Positions 15,352 through 22,993 of a stretch of DNA of 33,416 nucleotides are shown one piece after another. The notes beneath the pieces are model-generated. The model was not told where the DNA came from and did not search any database. It saw nothing but the letters and a program-made list of their open reading frames with translations. The stretch comes from an uncultured Collinsella sp. (GTDB lineage Bacteria > Actinomycetota > Coriobacteriia > Coriobacteriales > Coriobacteriaceae), in the NCBI GenBank assembly GCA_958437935.1, contig CAUBPS010000021.1, positions 1 to 33,416 on the forward strand, read 5' to 3'. A program made the translations under genes and the position numbers. Numbering within the stretch: position 1 is the first letter of the stretch; each line of letters opens with the position of its first letter.

Positions 15352-16116
15352 GTGATTAAGGCAGAGCGACAGGATAGGGTTCGTCAGCTGCTCGAGGAGC
15401 AGGGAACGGTCTCGGTCAAGGAGATCTCGGACGCGTTGGGTGTCTCGGACATGACGATCCGTCGCGACCTTGAGGAGCTCGCGAACCTGGGCGAGATCGA
15501 GCGCGTGCACGGCGGTGCCCGCAGCGCGCAGGGTCGCCCCCATGCGATGCTGCGCCATGAGTACTCGCACAGCGAAAAGCGCACCAAGCATGCTGAGGAA
15601 AAGCTGCAGATCGCGCGCCGTGCCGTGGAGCTCATCGAGGAAGGCTCGACCATCTTTTTGGGCACGGGCACCACGGTTGAACAGATGGCCTCGATGCTGC
15701 CGGCGTGCCGTTTGCGCATCGTGACCAACTCGCTTTCGGTTTTTAACCTGCTCGAGGAGCGCGAGGACTGCGATCTGTGTCTCGTGGGCGGCATGTACCG
15801 TCGCCGTACCGCTGCTTTTGTGGGCCCCACGGCCGAGGACACTCTGCGCGCGCTGGGGATTGACGCGGCCTTTATCGGCGCCAACGGCATTCTGGACGGC
15901 GACGTGTCCACGTCCAACATGGACGAGGGCCGCATCCAGCAGCTTGCCTTTAGCAAGGCCGATTCGCGCTACCTCATCGCCGATTCCAGCAAGATCGGCA
16001 AGCGCGACTTCTACACCTTCTGCCGTCTGGACAACCTGGACGCCGTAGTGTGCGAGCCGGGTATTGCTGCCGAAGACCGCGCTGCCATCGAAGAGCATAC
16101 GCAGGTCATCTGCTAA
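15352..16116 (+). CDS. DeoR-family sugar-phosphate-responsive regulator
   Basis: The 254-aa protein has the DeoR winged helix (residues 1-57: RQDRVRQLLEEQGTVSVKEISDALGVSDMTIRRDLEELA, then the invariant RVHGGA). The DeoR C-terminal sensor (about 75-235) has IEEGSTIFLGTGTT, IVTNSLSVF, LVGGMYRRRTAAFVGP, AFIGANGI and the ADSSKIGK motif. Members are isomerase-like repressors released by a sugar phosphate. The start is GTG with GAGGA six bases upstream. Divergent placement suggests control of galM and of itself; the effector is unknown. Confidence 0.92.
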   Translation: MIKAERQDRVRQLLEEQGTVSVKEISDALGVSDMTIRRDLEELANLGEIERVHGGARSAQGRPHAMLRHEYSHSEKRTKHAEEKLQIARRAVELIEEGSTIFLGTGTTVEQMASMLPACRLRIVTNSLSVFNLLEEREDCDLCLVGGMYRRRTAAFVGPTAEDTLRALGIDAAFIGANGILDGDVSTSNMDEGRIQQLAFSKADSRYLIADSSKIGKRDFYTFCRLDNLDAVVCEPGIAAEDRAAIEEHTQVIC

Positions 16117-16176
16117 CCAGCGCAGCAGGCGATACTTCCGGCATCCCTGCTGGGGCTGGGGATTACCGGGGCATAT

Positions 16177-16291
16177 TGACGCGCAAAATGACACGTAAAA
16201 GTCAAAACGCCATTTGCGCGTCAAAAAATATGACACGTAAAAATTTGCGCGTCATTTTGCACGTCAACGTGACGCGAAATGACGCGCAAAT
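16177..16291. repeat. Cluster of eight copies of a TGACRCGYAAA motif
   Basis: Between the convergent deoR and Fic genes, a 12-bp motif close to TGACGCGCAAAA recurs eight times in 115 bp. Plus-strand copies are at 16177, 16189, 16231, 16270 and 16280; minus-strand copies at 16212, 16243 and 16255. Neighbouring opposite copies can pair (16231-16242 with 16243-16254). No gene or U-tract terminator is visible in the gap. It may be a multi-site protein-binding region or a repeat-derived transcript end. Confidence 0.7.
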
Positions 16292-16330
16292 GTGGGCAGA
16301 TAGCAAGAACGAGGTTGTTCCGAGAAATGA

Positions 16331-17563
16331 CTAGATTCCGTATTTTGCCCTGATGTCCCTTGAGAATGAATCGTAGTCTTCGTAGAGCCCCTCGCTGCTT
16401 TCGTCCTCGGCTCGGTTCATGCGCTCAAGGAGCTTATCCTTTGGGGATTCTTTTGTAATTGCTTGCTCGCCATCGGGCGTTGTGGATTGCATGAATAATT
16501 CCAGAGCGTGGTCGTCTTTGATTATGTAGCCCGTTGAACGACCTGCTCCTGTTTTTTCGATTGCACCGCAACCAACAAGCTGGCTGAGGGTCCGTTTTAC
16601 GGTCACCTCGCTGATATCGGGACAGTTGGACTGAATGTCGGATTTCTTTATGACACCAGGTCTCTGCTGGAATAGAGCGGCGATACGTGCTTGCTTCGAT
16701 ATAGGGCGCGTGCTGGAGTCTATCAAGGTGCGCTGTTCGAGCTGTCGGTAGGCGGCCAGGGTGGTTCCAAGCATGAAGCGGATAAAGGGTGCCTCGATGT
16801 TTTGATTTTCATCCCATCCAGCGGAGCTCGCGGCGAGGGCGTCGTAATAAAGCGCCTTGTTGTCTTCTATGAGTCGTTCGATGCTGATGTAACGCGCAAC
16901 GTCGTATCCGGCCTTTTCGAGCAACAGCGTTGTGAGGAGTCGGCTCATCCTGCCATTGCCATCGTTGAAGGGATGAATGCTGACAAAATCGAAGATGAAG
17001 CGGAATGATATAAGGAGGGGGTCGCAGACTTGGCGAGATAAAGCATCGTTGAGGGATTGACAGGCTTCTTCGATAAGCCCCGGGGTTGCTAGGGCCGAAG
17101 GGGGCCTAAAGCGCACAAATCGATTACCTTGATCGTCGATAGAGACGATTTCGTTATCGCTGTCTTTCCAACGGCCCCCATACGAGATTGCCGTGTGTGC
17201 CATAAGGTCACGATGCAGTTGCAGAATGACCGACGGCGTAATGGGAATGGAGTCATGTTGCTCGTGAATAAGCGAAAGCACGTCTCGGTATCCGGCGATT
17301 TCTTCCTCTGCGCGGGAGTTTGGCTTGGCGGAATACGCCATGATCGCTTTGAGTCTTTTTTGGGTGGTAACAATTCCCTCAAGTCCGTTGGAGGATTGGG
17401 TGCTTTGGATCTTGGCCTCCTCCATAAGGGACGATAGAAGCTCGGGTTTAACTTGACTCAGAACAAGCTGCCTGCCTTTATGTTCTCGTATCGAGAGAAG
17501 GAGGTTGGTGATTGGAGTTGCTTCGAGTTCCGCTGGAACTGTGGCGTAATCGAACTGGCGCAT
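16331..17563 (-). CDS. Fic-domain protein with C-terminal winged helix
   Basis: The 410-aa protein carries the complete catalytic loop HPFNDGNGR (197-205), so AMP transfer (or transfer of another nucleotide group) to a target protein is likely. An N-terminal inhibitory motif of the S/T-xxx-E-G/N type is visible at residues 58-63 (SNGLEG) within QSTQSSNGLEG, the arrangement of self-inhibited Fic proteins. Residues about 285-350 form a winged-helix DNA-binding region (KQARIAALFQ, ISEVTVKRTLSQLVGCGAI), followed by a charged tail. GAAAGGA precedes the ATG. No antitoxin gene is adjacent; control is probably by the built-in inhibitor and by binding to the large inverted repeat directly upstream. 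A and T content is higher than in its neighbours, suggesting acquisition. Confidence 0.93.
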   Translation of the reverse strand: MRQFDYATVPAELEATPITNLLLSIREHKGRQLVLSQVKPELLSSLMEEAKIQSTQSSNGLEGIVTTQKRLKAIMAYSAKPNSRAEEEIAGYRDVLSLIHEQHDSIPITPSVILQLHRDLMAHTAISYGGRWKDSDNEIVSIDDQGNRFVRFRPPSALATPGLIEEACQSLNDALSRQVCDPLLISFRFIFDFVSIHPFNDGNGRMSRLLTTLLLEKAGYDVARYISIERLIEDNKALYYDALAASSAGWDENQNIEAPFIRFMLGTTLAAYRQLEQRTLIDSSTRPISKQARIAALFQQRPGVIKKSDIQSNCPDISEVTVKRTLSQLVGCGAIEKTGAGRSTGYIIKDDHALELFMQSTTPDGEQAITKESPKDKLLERMNRAEDESSEGLYEDYDSFSRDIRAKYGI

Positions 17564-17571
17564 GAGGTTCC

Positions 17572-17646
17572 TTTCGGTATCACGAACATACTTTCGGTAT
17601 CATATTACCATGAAATAATACCGAAAGTATGTTCGTGATACCGAAA
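17572..17646 (-). promoter_or_regulatory. Large perfect inverted-repeat operator of the Fic gene
   Basis: Arms 17572-17600 and 17618-17646 are perfect 29-bp reverse complements around a 17-bp spacer. Each arm holds TTTCGGTAT twice, giving four copies in all. On the minus strand TATGAT (17604-17599) could be the -10 of the Fic promoter, with TTTCGG 16 bp upstream. The inner arm ends eight bases before the Fic ATG, so the repeat spans promoter and leader. A second 10-bp inverted repeat follows at 17643-17652/17684-17693. Confidence 0.75.
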
Positions 17647-17704
17647 CCAAGGATAGAAGTGTGCGTCGTAGCTGCTTGGAAGGCCTTGGTTTCACCGTCT
17701 AATT

Positions 17705-18002
17705 GTCTCAATCTGTAACAGGTAGGAACGAGAAACTCGGCTACGTGTTGCAGATTGAGATGTCGGTGGAACTGTCCTCAGGTTTGTCTTGATCTCTAAC
17801 AACTAGACGGCAAAAACCGGTCTGGATGTTACAGATTGAGATCTTGCGGAGCGACCTATCCGTTTGTCTTAATCTGTAACGGTTAGATGGTTAAAAGCGG
17901 TCTAGATGTTACAGATTTAGATTTTGCGGGACGGCACGAGTGTTTGTCTTGATCTGTAACAGTTAGGACCGAAATTCTCGGCTAGATGTTACAGATCGAG
18001 AT
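17705..18002. repeat. Array 1: four 57-bp palindromic units
   Basis: Units start at 17705, 17786, 17866 and 17946 (spacing 81, 80, 80). Each is 16 bp (GTCTNRATCTGTAACA), a 25-bp centre, and a 16-bp complement (TGTTACAGATYNAGAT), and can fold into one long hairpin. Centres come in two kinds: GGACCGA...CTCGG (units 1 and 4) and TAGACGG...GGTCTA (units 2 and 3). Spacers of 23-24 bp vary in the middle but keep similar ends (TTGCGG..., ...GTTT). The array lies between the Fic operator and the 3' end of the first GH1 gene. Confidence 0.92.
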
Positions 18003-18031
18003 AAACATGCGGATCCCGGCTGAACCAATAC

Positions 18032-18074
18032 AAAAAAGGCCGCATGCGAGCCCGTGGGGGATTCGCATGCGGCC
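18032..18074 (-). terminator. Terminator of the first beta-glycoside operon
   Basis: A perfect 12-bp stem (18038-18049/18063-18074) with a 13-nt loop, followed on the minus strand by TTTTTT. It ends transcription before array 1. Confidence 0.88.
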
Positions 18075-18096
18075 GACAGGGGGTATGCGGCGGAAA

Positions 18097-19518
18097 CTAG
18101 GCCATGAGCAGGCCGGTCTCCGCGACGTTCTTGTACCAGTACGCGCTCGCCTTGGGATAGCGCTTCTGGGTCTCAAAGTCGATGTAGAACAGGCCGTAAC
18201 GTTTGTTATAGCCGTTGGTCCAGGAGAACTGGTCCTGCAGCGACCACACAAAGTAACCGTCGACGTTTACGCCGCCGTCGATTGCCTTGAGGATCCACGC
18301 GAGATGCTGGCGCATATAGTCGATGCGAGGGGCATCGTCGATAAAGCCGTCCTCAAAGTCGTCCTTATAGCCCATGCCGTTCTCGGTGATGTAGATCTTC
18401 TTGTAGTTGGGGTAATCGTTCTTAATGCGGAGCAGCAGGTCGTAGAGGCCCTCGGGATAGATGATCCAGTCCCAATCGGTGGTGGGAACGCCTTCGCGCA
18501 CGCATGACTCGCCCACGCCCTTGAGGAACCAGCGCGAGGAGCCCTTGTCGCCAGTGCCATTGTGGTTGATGTCGTTTTCGCCCTCGGCGGCACGCAGGAA
18601 CTGGCACTTGTAGGTGTTGACACCCAGGCAATCGTTGTAGGGGAGCGCGGCGGTCAGCGCGGCGATGTCCTCGTCGCGGACGTCGAGCTCGCCGCCGGCG
18701 ATATGGGCCAGCTTGGTCGCGGCTTCCATGGTATCGGCTGCGTAATGGCCGCGGAAGGTGGCGTCGAGTACCCAACGGTTGTTGATGACGTCGGCCATGC
18801 GAGCTGCCTCGCAGTCGGCGGCGTTGTTGGGGTCGAGGGGATACTTGGGCTCCAGGTTCTGGACAATGCCGATCTCGCCCTCAAAGCCGCCCTCATGGAA
18901 GGCGACGACAGCCTTGGCGTGGGCTACCATCATGTTGTGCATGAGCTGGAAGGCCTTGTCCAGACGATACTTCTTGCCGTGCGGCCAGTTGCCGACGATA
19001 AAACTGCCCTCGGCGGTCGCGGGAATCTCGTTAAAGGTGAACCAGTGCTTGACCTCGGTGAACTCGGCAAAGCAGAACTTGGCGTACTCGACGAAGGCAT
19101 CGATGGTCGTGCGCGTCAGGAAGCCCTCGCCGCCGTCCTGGTAGAAGGCCTCGGGCGTGTCAAAGTGATCGAGCGTGACATAGGGGATAACGCCAGCTTT
19201 ATTGCAGGTGGCAAAAAGCTCGTGATAGAAGGCGACGCCCTCGGGGTTAATCTCGCCGGTGCCACTGGGGAAGATGCGGCTCCAAGCGATGGAGACGCGA
19301 ATGCCGTTGATGCCGAAGCGCTGGCACAGGTCGATATCGACCGGATACTTGTTGTAGAAATCGCTTGCGGGGTCGGGGGAGAAGCGACCCTGAGCAGCCA
19401 GGAAATCGTCCCAGGGCACTTTGCCCTTGCCGTGCGTGCGCGTCTCGCCCTCAACCTGGTAAGCGGCGGTGGCGCCGCCAAACACAAAGCCGTCGGGGAA
19501 CTGCATGGGATTGGTCAT
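18097..19518 (-). CDS. GH1 6-phospho-beta-galactosidase/glucosidase (LacG-like)
   Basis: The 473-aa enzyme is a full-length GH1 glycosidase: FVFGGATAAYQVEG at the N-terminus, acid/base Glu164 in WFTFNEI, nucleophile Glu379 in YITENGMG. The segment SWTNGYNKRYG (Ser432, Lys439, Tyr441) matches the 6-phosphate-binding residues of LacG. Segments such as NDINHNGTGDKGSS and TDWDWIIYPEGLYD are strongly LacG-like. It would hydrolyse 6-phosphorylated beta-galactosides or beta-glucosides in the cytoplasm; which sugar cannot be told from sequence. GAAAGGA precedes the ATG. It is the second gene after its permease (76-bp gap with a hairpin). Confidence 0.93.
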   Translation of the reverse strand: MTNPMQFPDGFVFGGATAAYQVEGETRTHGKGKVPWDDFLAAQGRFSPDPASDFYNKYPVDIDLCQRFGINGIRVSIAWSRIFPSGTGEINPEGVAFYHELFATCNKAGVIPYVTLDHFDTPEAFYQDGGEGFLTRTTIDAFVEYAKFCFAEFTEVKHWFTFNEIPATAEGSFIVGNWPHGKKYRLDKAFQLMHNMMVAHAKAVVAFHEGGFEGEIGIVQNLEPKYPLDPNNAADCEAARMADVINNRWVLDATFRGHYAADTMEAATKLAHIAGGELDVRDEDIAALTAALPYNDCLGVNTYKCQFLRAAEGENDINHNGTGDKGSSRWFLKGVGESCVREGVPTTDWDWIIYPEGLYDLLLRIKNDYPNYKKIYITENGMGYKDDFEDGFIDDAPRIDYMRQHLAWILKAIDGGVNVDGYFVWSLQDQFSWTNGYNKRYGLFYIDFETQKRYPKASAYWYKNVAETGLLMA

Positions 19519-19552
19519 GAGTCATCCTTTCTGTGGGATACGAATAGGGAGA

Positions 19553-19579
19553 GGTGCCCGAACTGGGGATTCGGGCACC
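19553..19579 (-). promoter_or_regulatory. Intercistronic hairpin, operon 1
   Basis: A perfect 10-bp stem (19553-19562/19570-19579) with a 7-nt loop and no U-tract lies between permease and glycosidase genes. The equivalent position in the other two glycoside operons also holds a perfect hairpin. Confidence 0.7.
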
Positions 19580-19594
19580 AACAGAGGGAAGAAA

Positions 19595-21373
19595 CTAGTC
19601 GAGGTTCTCGCGGAGCCACTTGATGGCACCGGCGGGGTCGCGAGTAAGGTCGATATATTCCTTACCGCGGGGAGCGAGCAGCTTAATGCCCAGGCGATCG
19701 GTGTCGGCCTTCATGTCGTTGTAGTAGCTACGAACCTGCGGGGCAAGCACGATAACGTCGTACTGATCCATGATGGCAGTGTGCTGGCCATAGGCACCTG
19801 CGGAGGAAGCGATGTTCTCTCCGGTCTGTGCGGCACCTTCCTTGATGGCGTTGGCGAGCATGGCGGAGGTGCCGGCGCCGGCGCACAGGACGAGGACCTT
19901 CAGGCCGTCGACATCCTTCTTGCCGGATGCATCGGCAGCGGGCTCGGGCTGATCGGCGGCAGGCTTGCTGTCGGCGGCGGCAACAGTCGTCTCGGCGGAA
20001 GCGGTAGCCTGCTCGACAGCGGGCGCAGAGGCGTTGGCGGCGATGGCAGCGGCACCATCGGACTCGAGACCCAGCTCGGCGGCGCGCTCGGCCTCCTGGT
20101 CGCAGAGCAGCTTATCGTATGCCTTCAAGAACGGCAGGTAGATGATGGCGTCCAGCAAGATGATAATCGCGACAAATACCAGGGCGATAAGCTGGAAGTT
20201 CGTGGTGATGAAGATGCCGATGGGGGCAGGGGTAGCCCAAGGCACCACGAAGGAGAAGCCGTTCATGCCCACGTTATCGATAAAGAACTTGGCAACACTC
20301 ACGTTGACGCAGCCGGCGGCAACAAAGGGGATGAGCATGTAGGGGTTAAGGATCATCGGCGCGCCAAAGAGCAGCGGTTCGTTGACGGCGAAGGCAACAG
20401 GAACAATCGAGGCCTTACCGACGGCTTTGAGCTGCTTGGACTTCATAAAGAGAATCAGCAGAAGCGGCACGATGAACGTGGCGCCGGTGCCGCCGAACTC
20501 GCCCACGAGCGACATGTTAAAGGTGAGGGAGTGGGCGGGGTGACCACTGGCCAGCAGAACCTGCAGGTTCTCGGCCTGGTTGGCAAGACGGATGGGGTCG
20601 ATGCCCGGCTGGACGATCGAGGGGCCGTGGACGCCGATGAACCAGAAGAACGCGGTGGCTGCCTGGATAAGGATAAGGCCAGGATAGGTTTCTGCAGCGG
20701 TAAAGAGCGGGGAGAGCAGTTTGATAAGCAGCTCGGAGAACGGAACGCCCATGAGGTTGCGCACGACGACATCGATGATGCCGCAGATGATGACGGCGCC
20801 GCCAAAGGGGATGATGTCGCGGAAGTTCTGAGCGATGGCGCCCGGGACCTCCTTGGGCAGCTTAATGGTCAGATCGCGCGAGACGCAGAACTTATAGACC
20901 CACACGGTAATGAACGCGGCGATATAGGCCGAGAACAGACCGCGCGTACCCATGCTGGTGCAGTCGAAGACCGAAAGCTCAGAGCCGTTGAACTTGGTGG
21001 TGAACTGCGTAACGGCGAGCAAAAGCATGCTGCACTGGGCGGCCACCATGGTGGAGCCGTCGTTGAGCACCTTGCCGGCGGGCATGCGACGGTTCATGGA
21101 TGCCGTGAAGTTCTTGGCGGTGGTGCCGGCAACCATGATGCCCATGACGCCCATGGTGAAGTTGTACAGCTTATTGCACCAGTCGATGAGCGGCTGGGGC
21201 AGCGTGATGCCAACTACGCCAGGAAGGGTGGCGATCAACAGAAAGATCGAAGAGGTGAGGACGATGGGCATGCACCCAAGGAATCCGTCCTTAATGGCTT
21301 GGAGGTAGATGTTCCTCGAGATCTTTTCAAAGAACGGCTGATGCTTTTCGAGCATCTTTACGATGGCGTCCAT
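19595..21373 (-). CDS. lacE: Lactose/cellobiose-family PTS permease EIICB (paralog 1)
   Basis: The 592-aa protein has a lactose-family EIIC channel (about residues 1-430, about ten membrane helices) with KDGFLGCMPIVLTSSIFLL, the substrate-site motifs FWFIGVHGPSIVQP and AFAVNEPLLFGAPMILNP. An Ala/Pro/Glu-rich linker leads to an EIIB domain (about 488-592) with phospho-acceptor Cys497 in VLVLCAGAGTS. It imports and phosphorylates a beta-glycoside. It has no EIIA domain; the lactose-type EIIA at 32892 is the likely donor. AAAGGAG precedes the ATG. It is first in its operon, divergent from its LacI regulator. Confidence 0.94.
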   Translation of the reverse strand: MDAIVKMLEKHQPFFEKISRNIYLQAIKDGFLGCMPIVLTSSIFLLIATLPGVVGITLPQPLIDWCNKLYNFTMGVMGIMVAGTTAKNFTASMNRRMPAGKVLNDGSTMVAAQCSMLLLAVTQFTTKFNGSELSVFDCTSMGTRGLFSAYIAAFITVWVYKFCVSRDLTIKLPKEVPGAIAQNFRDIIPFGGAVIICGIIDVVVRNLMGVPFSELLIKLLSPLFTAAETYPGLILIQAATAFFWFIGVHGPSIVQPGIDPIRLANQAENLQVLLASGHPAHSLTFNMSLVGEFGGTGATFIVPLLLILFMKSKQLKAVGKASIVPVAFAVNEPLLFGAPMILNPYMLIPFVAAGCVNVSVAKFFIDNVGMNGFSFVVPWATPAPIGIFITTNFQLIALVFVAIIILLDAIIYLPFLKAYDKLLCDQEAERAAELGLESDGAAAIAANASAPAVEQATASAETTVAAADSKPAADQPEPAADASGKKDVDGLKVLVLCAGAGTSAMLANAIKEGAAQTGENIASSAGAYGQHTAIMDQYDVIVLAPQVRSYYNDMKADTDRLGIKLLAPRGKEYIDLTRDPAGAIKWLRENLD

Positions 21374-21476
21374 GGAGCTCCTTTGCTGCTTGGTGCGCTA
21401 TGCATGTGGATGGAACTGGTCGTCGATGGATGGTCAGGACTGCCCGGAAAACCTCCTGCTTGAGGAAGGTGTTTTG

Positions 21477-21520
21477 AAATGACAACGTTGTCATTTCGTT
21501 AATGACAACGTAAGACATTT
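21477..21520. promoter_or_regulatory. LacI operators of module 1
   Basis: AAATGACAACGTTGTCATTT (21477-21496) is a perfect 20-bp palindrome. A degenerate second site, AATGACAACGTAAGACATT, follows at 21501-21519. They lie about 105 bp before the permease ATG and 130 bp before the divergent lacI start, fitting a LacI repressor controlling both. Confidence 0.8.
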
Positions 21521-21545
21521 TAGAAAGCGCAACAAGGATTTACGG

Positions 21546-21575
21546 GTGAGCGGTCGATATTGTCCGGTAAACGGT
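21546..21575 (-). promoter_or_regulatory. Paired 9-bp direct repeats, LytTR-box-like (module 1)
   Basis: On the minus strand ACCGTTTAC (21575-21567) and ACCGCTCAC (21554-21546) are exactly 21 bp apart, in the direction of the permease gene. A TTGTCA that could be a -35 element follows after 37 bp, about the same gap as at nagE and lacF. Confidence 0.5.
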
Positions 21576-21648
21576 TGATTTATCAGTCGGGCAGGTAGTG
21601 TATGCTAGAACGCAGAAAAAATGCGACATGAAGCCGATGGGAGAAATA

Positions 21649-22659
21649 GTGGCAACGTTGGACAAGAAAAACGTCTCAATGAACGATGTGGCGGTTGCCG
21701 CCGGCGTGTCTCTCAAGACGGTATCTCGTGTAATCAATGAGCCCGATAGCGTGCGCGAGTCGACGCGCGAGAAGGTCCATGCGGCCATGGAGGCGCTCGG
21801 ATTTCGAACTAACTTTGCCGCGCGCTCACTCAAGTTGGGCCGTTACGGGTGCATCGGCGTGGTGTTGTTCCACTTGTCGGGTGGTGCCGTGGACATGATC
21901 GACGGTATCGCCGATGCCGCCGAAGAGCGAGGCTTTGCGCTTACGATGATCAAGAAACGAGCGGGGGAGAAGATGACCCTCGCCGATGCAGCGCGCAGGA
22001 TGTCGCAGCTGCCCGTCGATGGCATGATCTTCAACTTGCGTCAGATGGTCGACGACTTCGACACCTTCGAGGCGCCAAAGGACCTCAAGACCGTGATTAT
22101 TACGCCGATGGAGCATCCTACCTGCTCCACCGTCAGTGACGACCAAGAGGGCGGCGCGCGCATGGCGTGCGAGTACTTCTTGAATCACGGGCACAAGAAC
22201 GTGTACTTCGTTTCTGGTAAAAAAGAGTCGCTGTCGAGCCAGTGCCGTATGAAAGGTTGGCGTGCGGCACTCGAGGCACGTGGCATTGAGCCGCCCGAGC
22301 CTCTGCAGGGCGATTGGAATGCGGATAGTGGCTATGCCGCGGGTCTGGCGCTCGCCGATAAGCCCGATTGCACGGCGGTTTTGGCTGCCAACGACAGCAT
22401 GGCAAACGGTGTGATGATGGCTTTGCGTGACAAGGGGCTGAGCGTACCCGGCGATGTGTCCGTGATCGGCTTCGACGATGAGCTCTACAAGACGATTCCC
22501 AACTCGATTCTGACGTCGGTGAAGTTTCGCCACCGCGAGCTGGGCGTCCGTGCGCTCAACGAGGTCGTCGCGGGCCTAGAAGCCCCGAGCTCCAGAAGCC
22601 GCACGCTTGTGTCGGGCGTGTTGGTCGAGCGTTCCAGCGTAAAGGACCTGCGGGCGTAG
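21649..22659 (+). CDS. LacI-family regulator of module 1
   Basis: The 336-aa protein has the LacI helix-turn-helix at residues 8-33 (VSMNDVAVAAGVSLKTVSRVINEPDSVRE) and hinge helix (FRTNFAARSLKLGR). The periplasmic-binding-like sensor domain includes DDQEGGARMACEYFLNHGHKNV, AANDSMANGVMMALRDKGLSVPGDVSVIGFDD and a C-terminal LVSGVLVERSS. It presumably represses the divergent permease-glycosidase operon until a glycoside or its phosphate binds. The start is GTG 21649, with GGGAG five bases upstream; in-frame ATGs at 21637 and 21628 have poorer sites. Confidence 0.92.
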   Translation: MATLDKKNVSMNDVAVAAGVSLKTVSRVINEPDSVRESTREKVHAAMEALGFRTNFAARSLKLGRYGCIGVVLFHLSGGAVDMIDGIADAAEERGFALTMIKKRAGEKMTLADAARRMSQLPVDGMIFNLRQMVDDFDTFEAPKDLKTVIITPMEHPTCSTVSDDQEGGARMACEYFLNHGHKNVYFVSGKKESLSSQCRMKGWRAALEARGIEPPEPLQGDWNADSGYAAGLALADKPDCTAVLAANDSMANGVMMALRDKGLSVPGDVSVIGFDDELYKTIPNSILTSVKFRHRELGVRALNEVVAGLEAPSSRSRTLVSGVLVERSSVKDLRA

Positions 22660-22676
22660 ACGTGCTCGGCCTGTTC

Positions 22677-22894
22677 GTCTAAATCTGTAATAGGTAGGGC
22701 CGAAAATCTCAGCTAGATGTTACAGATTTAGACAATTCGGTCCAGCTTATTCCGTTTGTCTCGATCTGTAACAACTAGACGGTCAAAAGTGGTCTACATG
22801 TTACAGATCGAGATTGTTCGGCCCGGGCCGCCCGTTCGTCTAAATCTGTAACAGCTTGGACCGAAAAACTCGGCTAGATGTTACAGATTGAGAT
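22677..22894. repeat. Array 2: three 57-bp palindromic units
   Basis: Units start at 22677, 22758 and 22838 (spacing 81 and 80), the same family as array 1. In the first two units left and right arms change together (AAATCTG with CAGATTT, CGATCTG with CAGATCG), preserving pairing. Centres alternate between the two kinds (first and third GGNCCGA type, second TAGACGG type). The array begins 18 bp after the lacI stop and ends 29 bp before the terminator of the convergent operon. Confidence 0.92.
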
Positions 22895-22922
22895 GAACAG
22901 GAGGACGGGTGCGGTCTAAACA

Positions 22923-22961
22923 AAATGGCCCGCGCATCACACATCGATGCACGGGCCATTT
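22923..22961. terminator. Bidirectional terminator between module 1 lacI and operon 2
   Basis: AAATGGCCCG (22923-22932) pairs with CGGGCCATTT (22952-22961), with an inner GCATC/GATGC stem. A/T flanks on both sides would let it act in either direction. Confidence 0.8.
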
Positions 22962-22993
22962 ATTGTCTGCGAGCGGCAGGTGGTGTCAGCGTC

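Noticed and set aside
16331..17563. Classical fic/antitoxin pair
   Set aside because: No small antitoxin gene is adjacent; the inhibitory motif is within the Fic protein itself.
17705..18002. CRISPR array
   Set aside because: Repeats are 57-bp palindromes of two kinds with many differences, spacers share conserved ends, arrays have only 2-4 units, and no cas genes are present.
19469..21463. 664-residue plus-strand frame, and similar long plus frames at 22925-24994 and 29552-31384
   Set aside because: Each is antisense to a clearly real lacE gene and reads as Gly/Asp/Glu/Val-rich artefact of the opposite strand's codon use.
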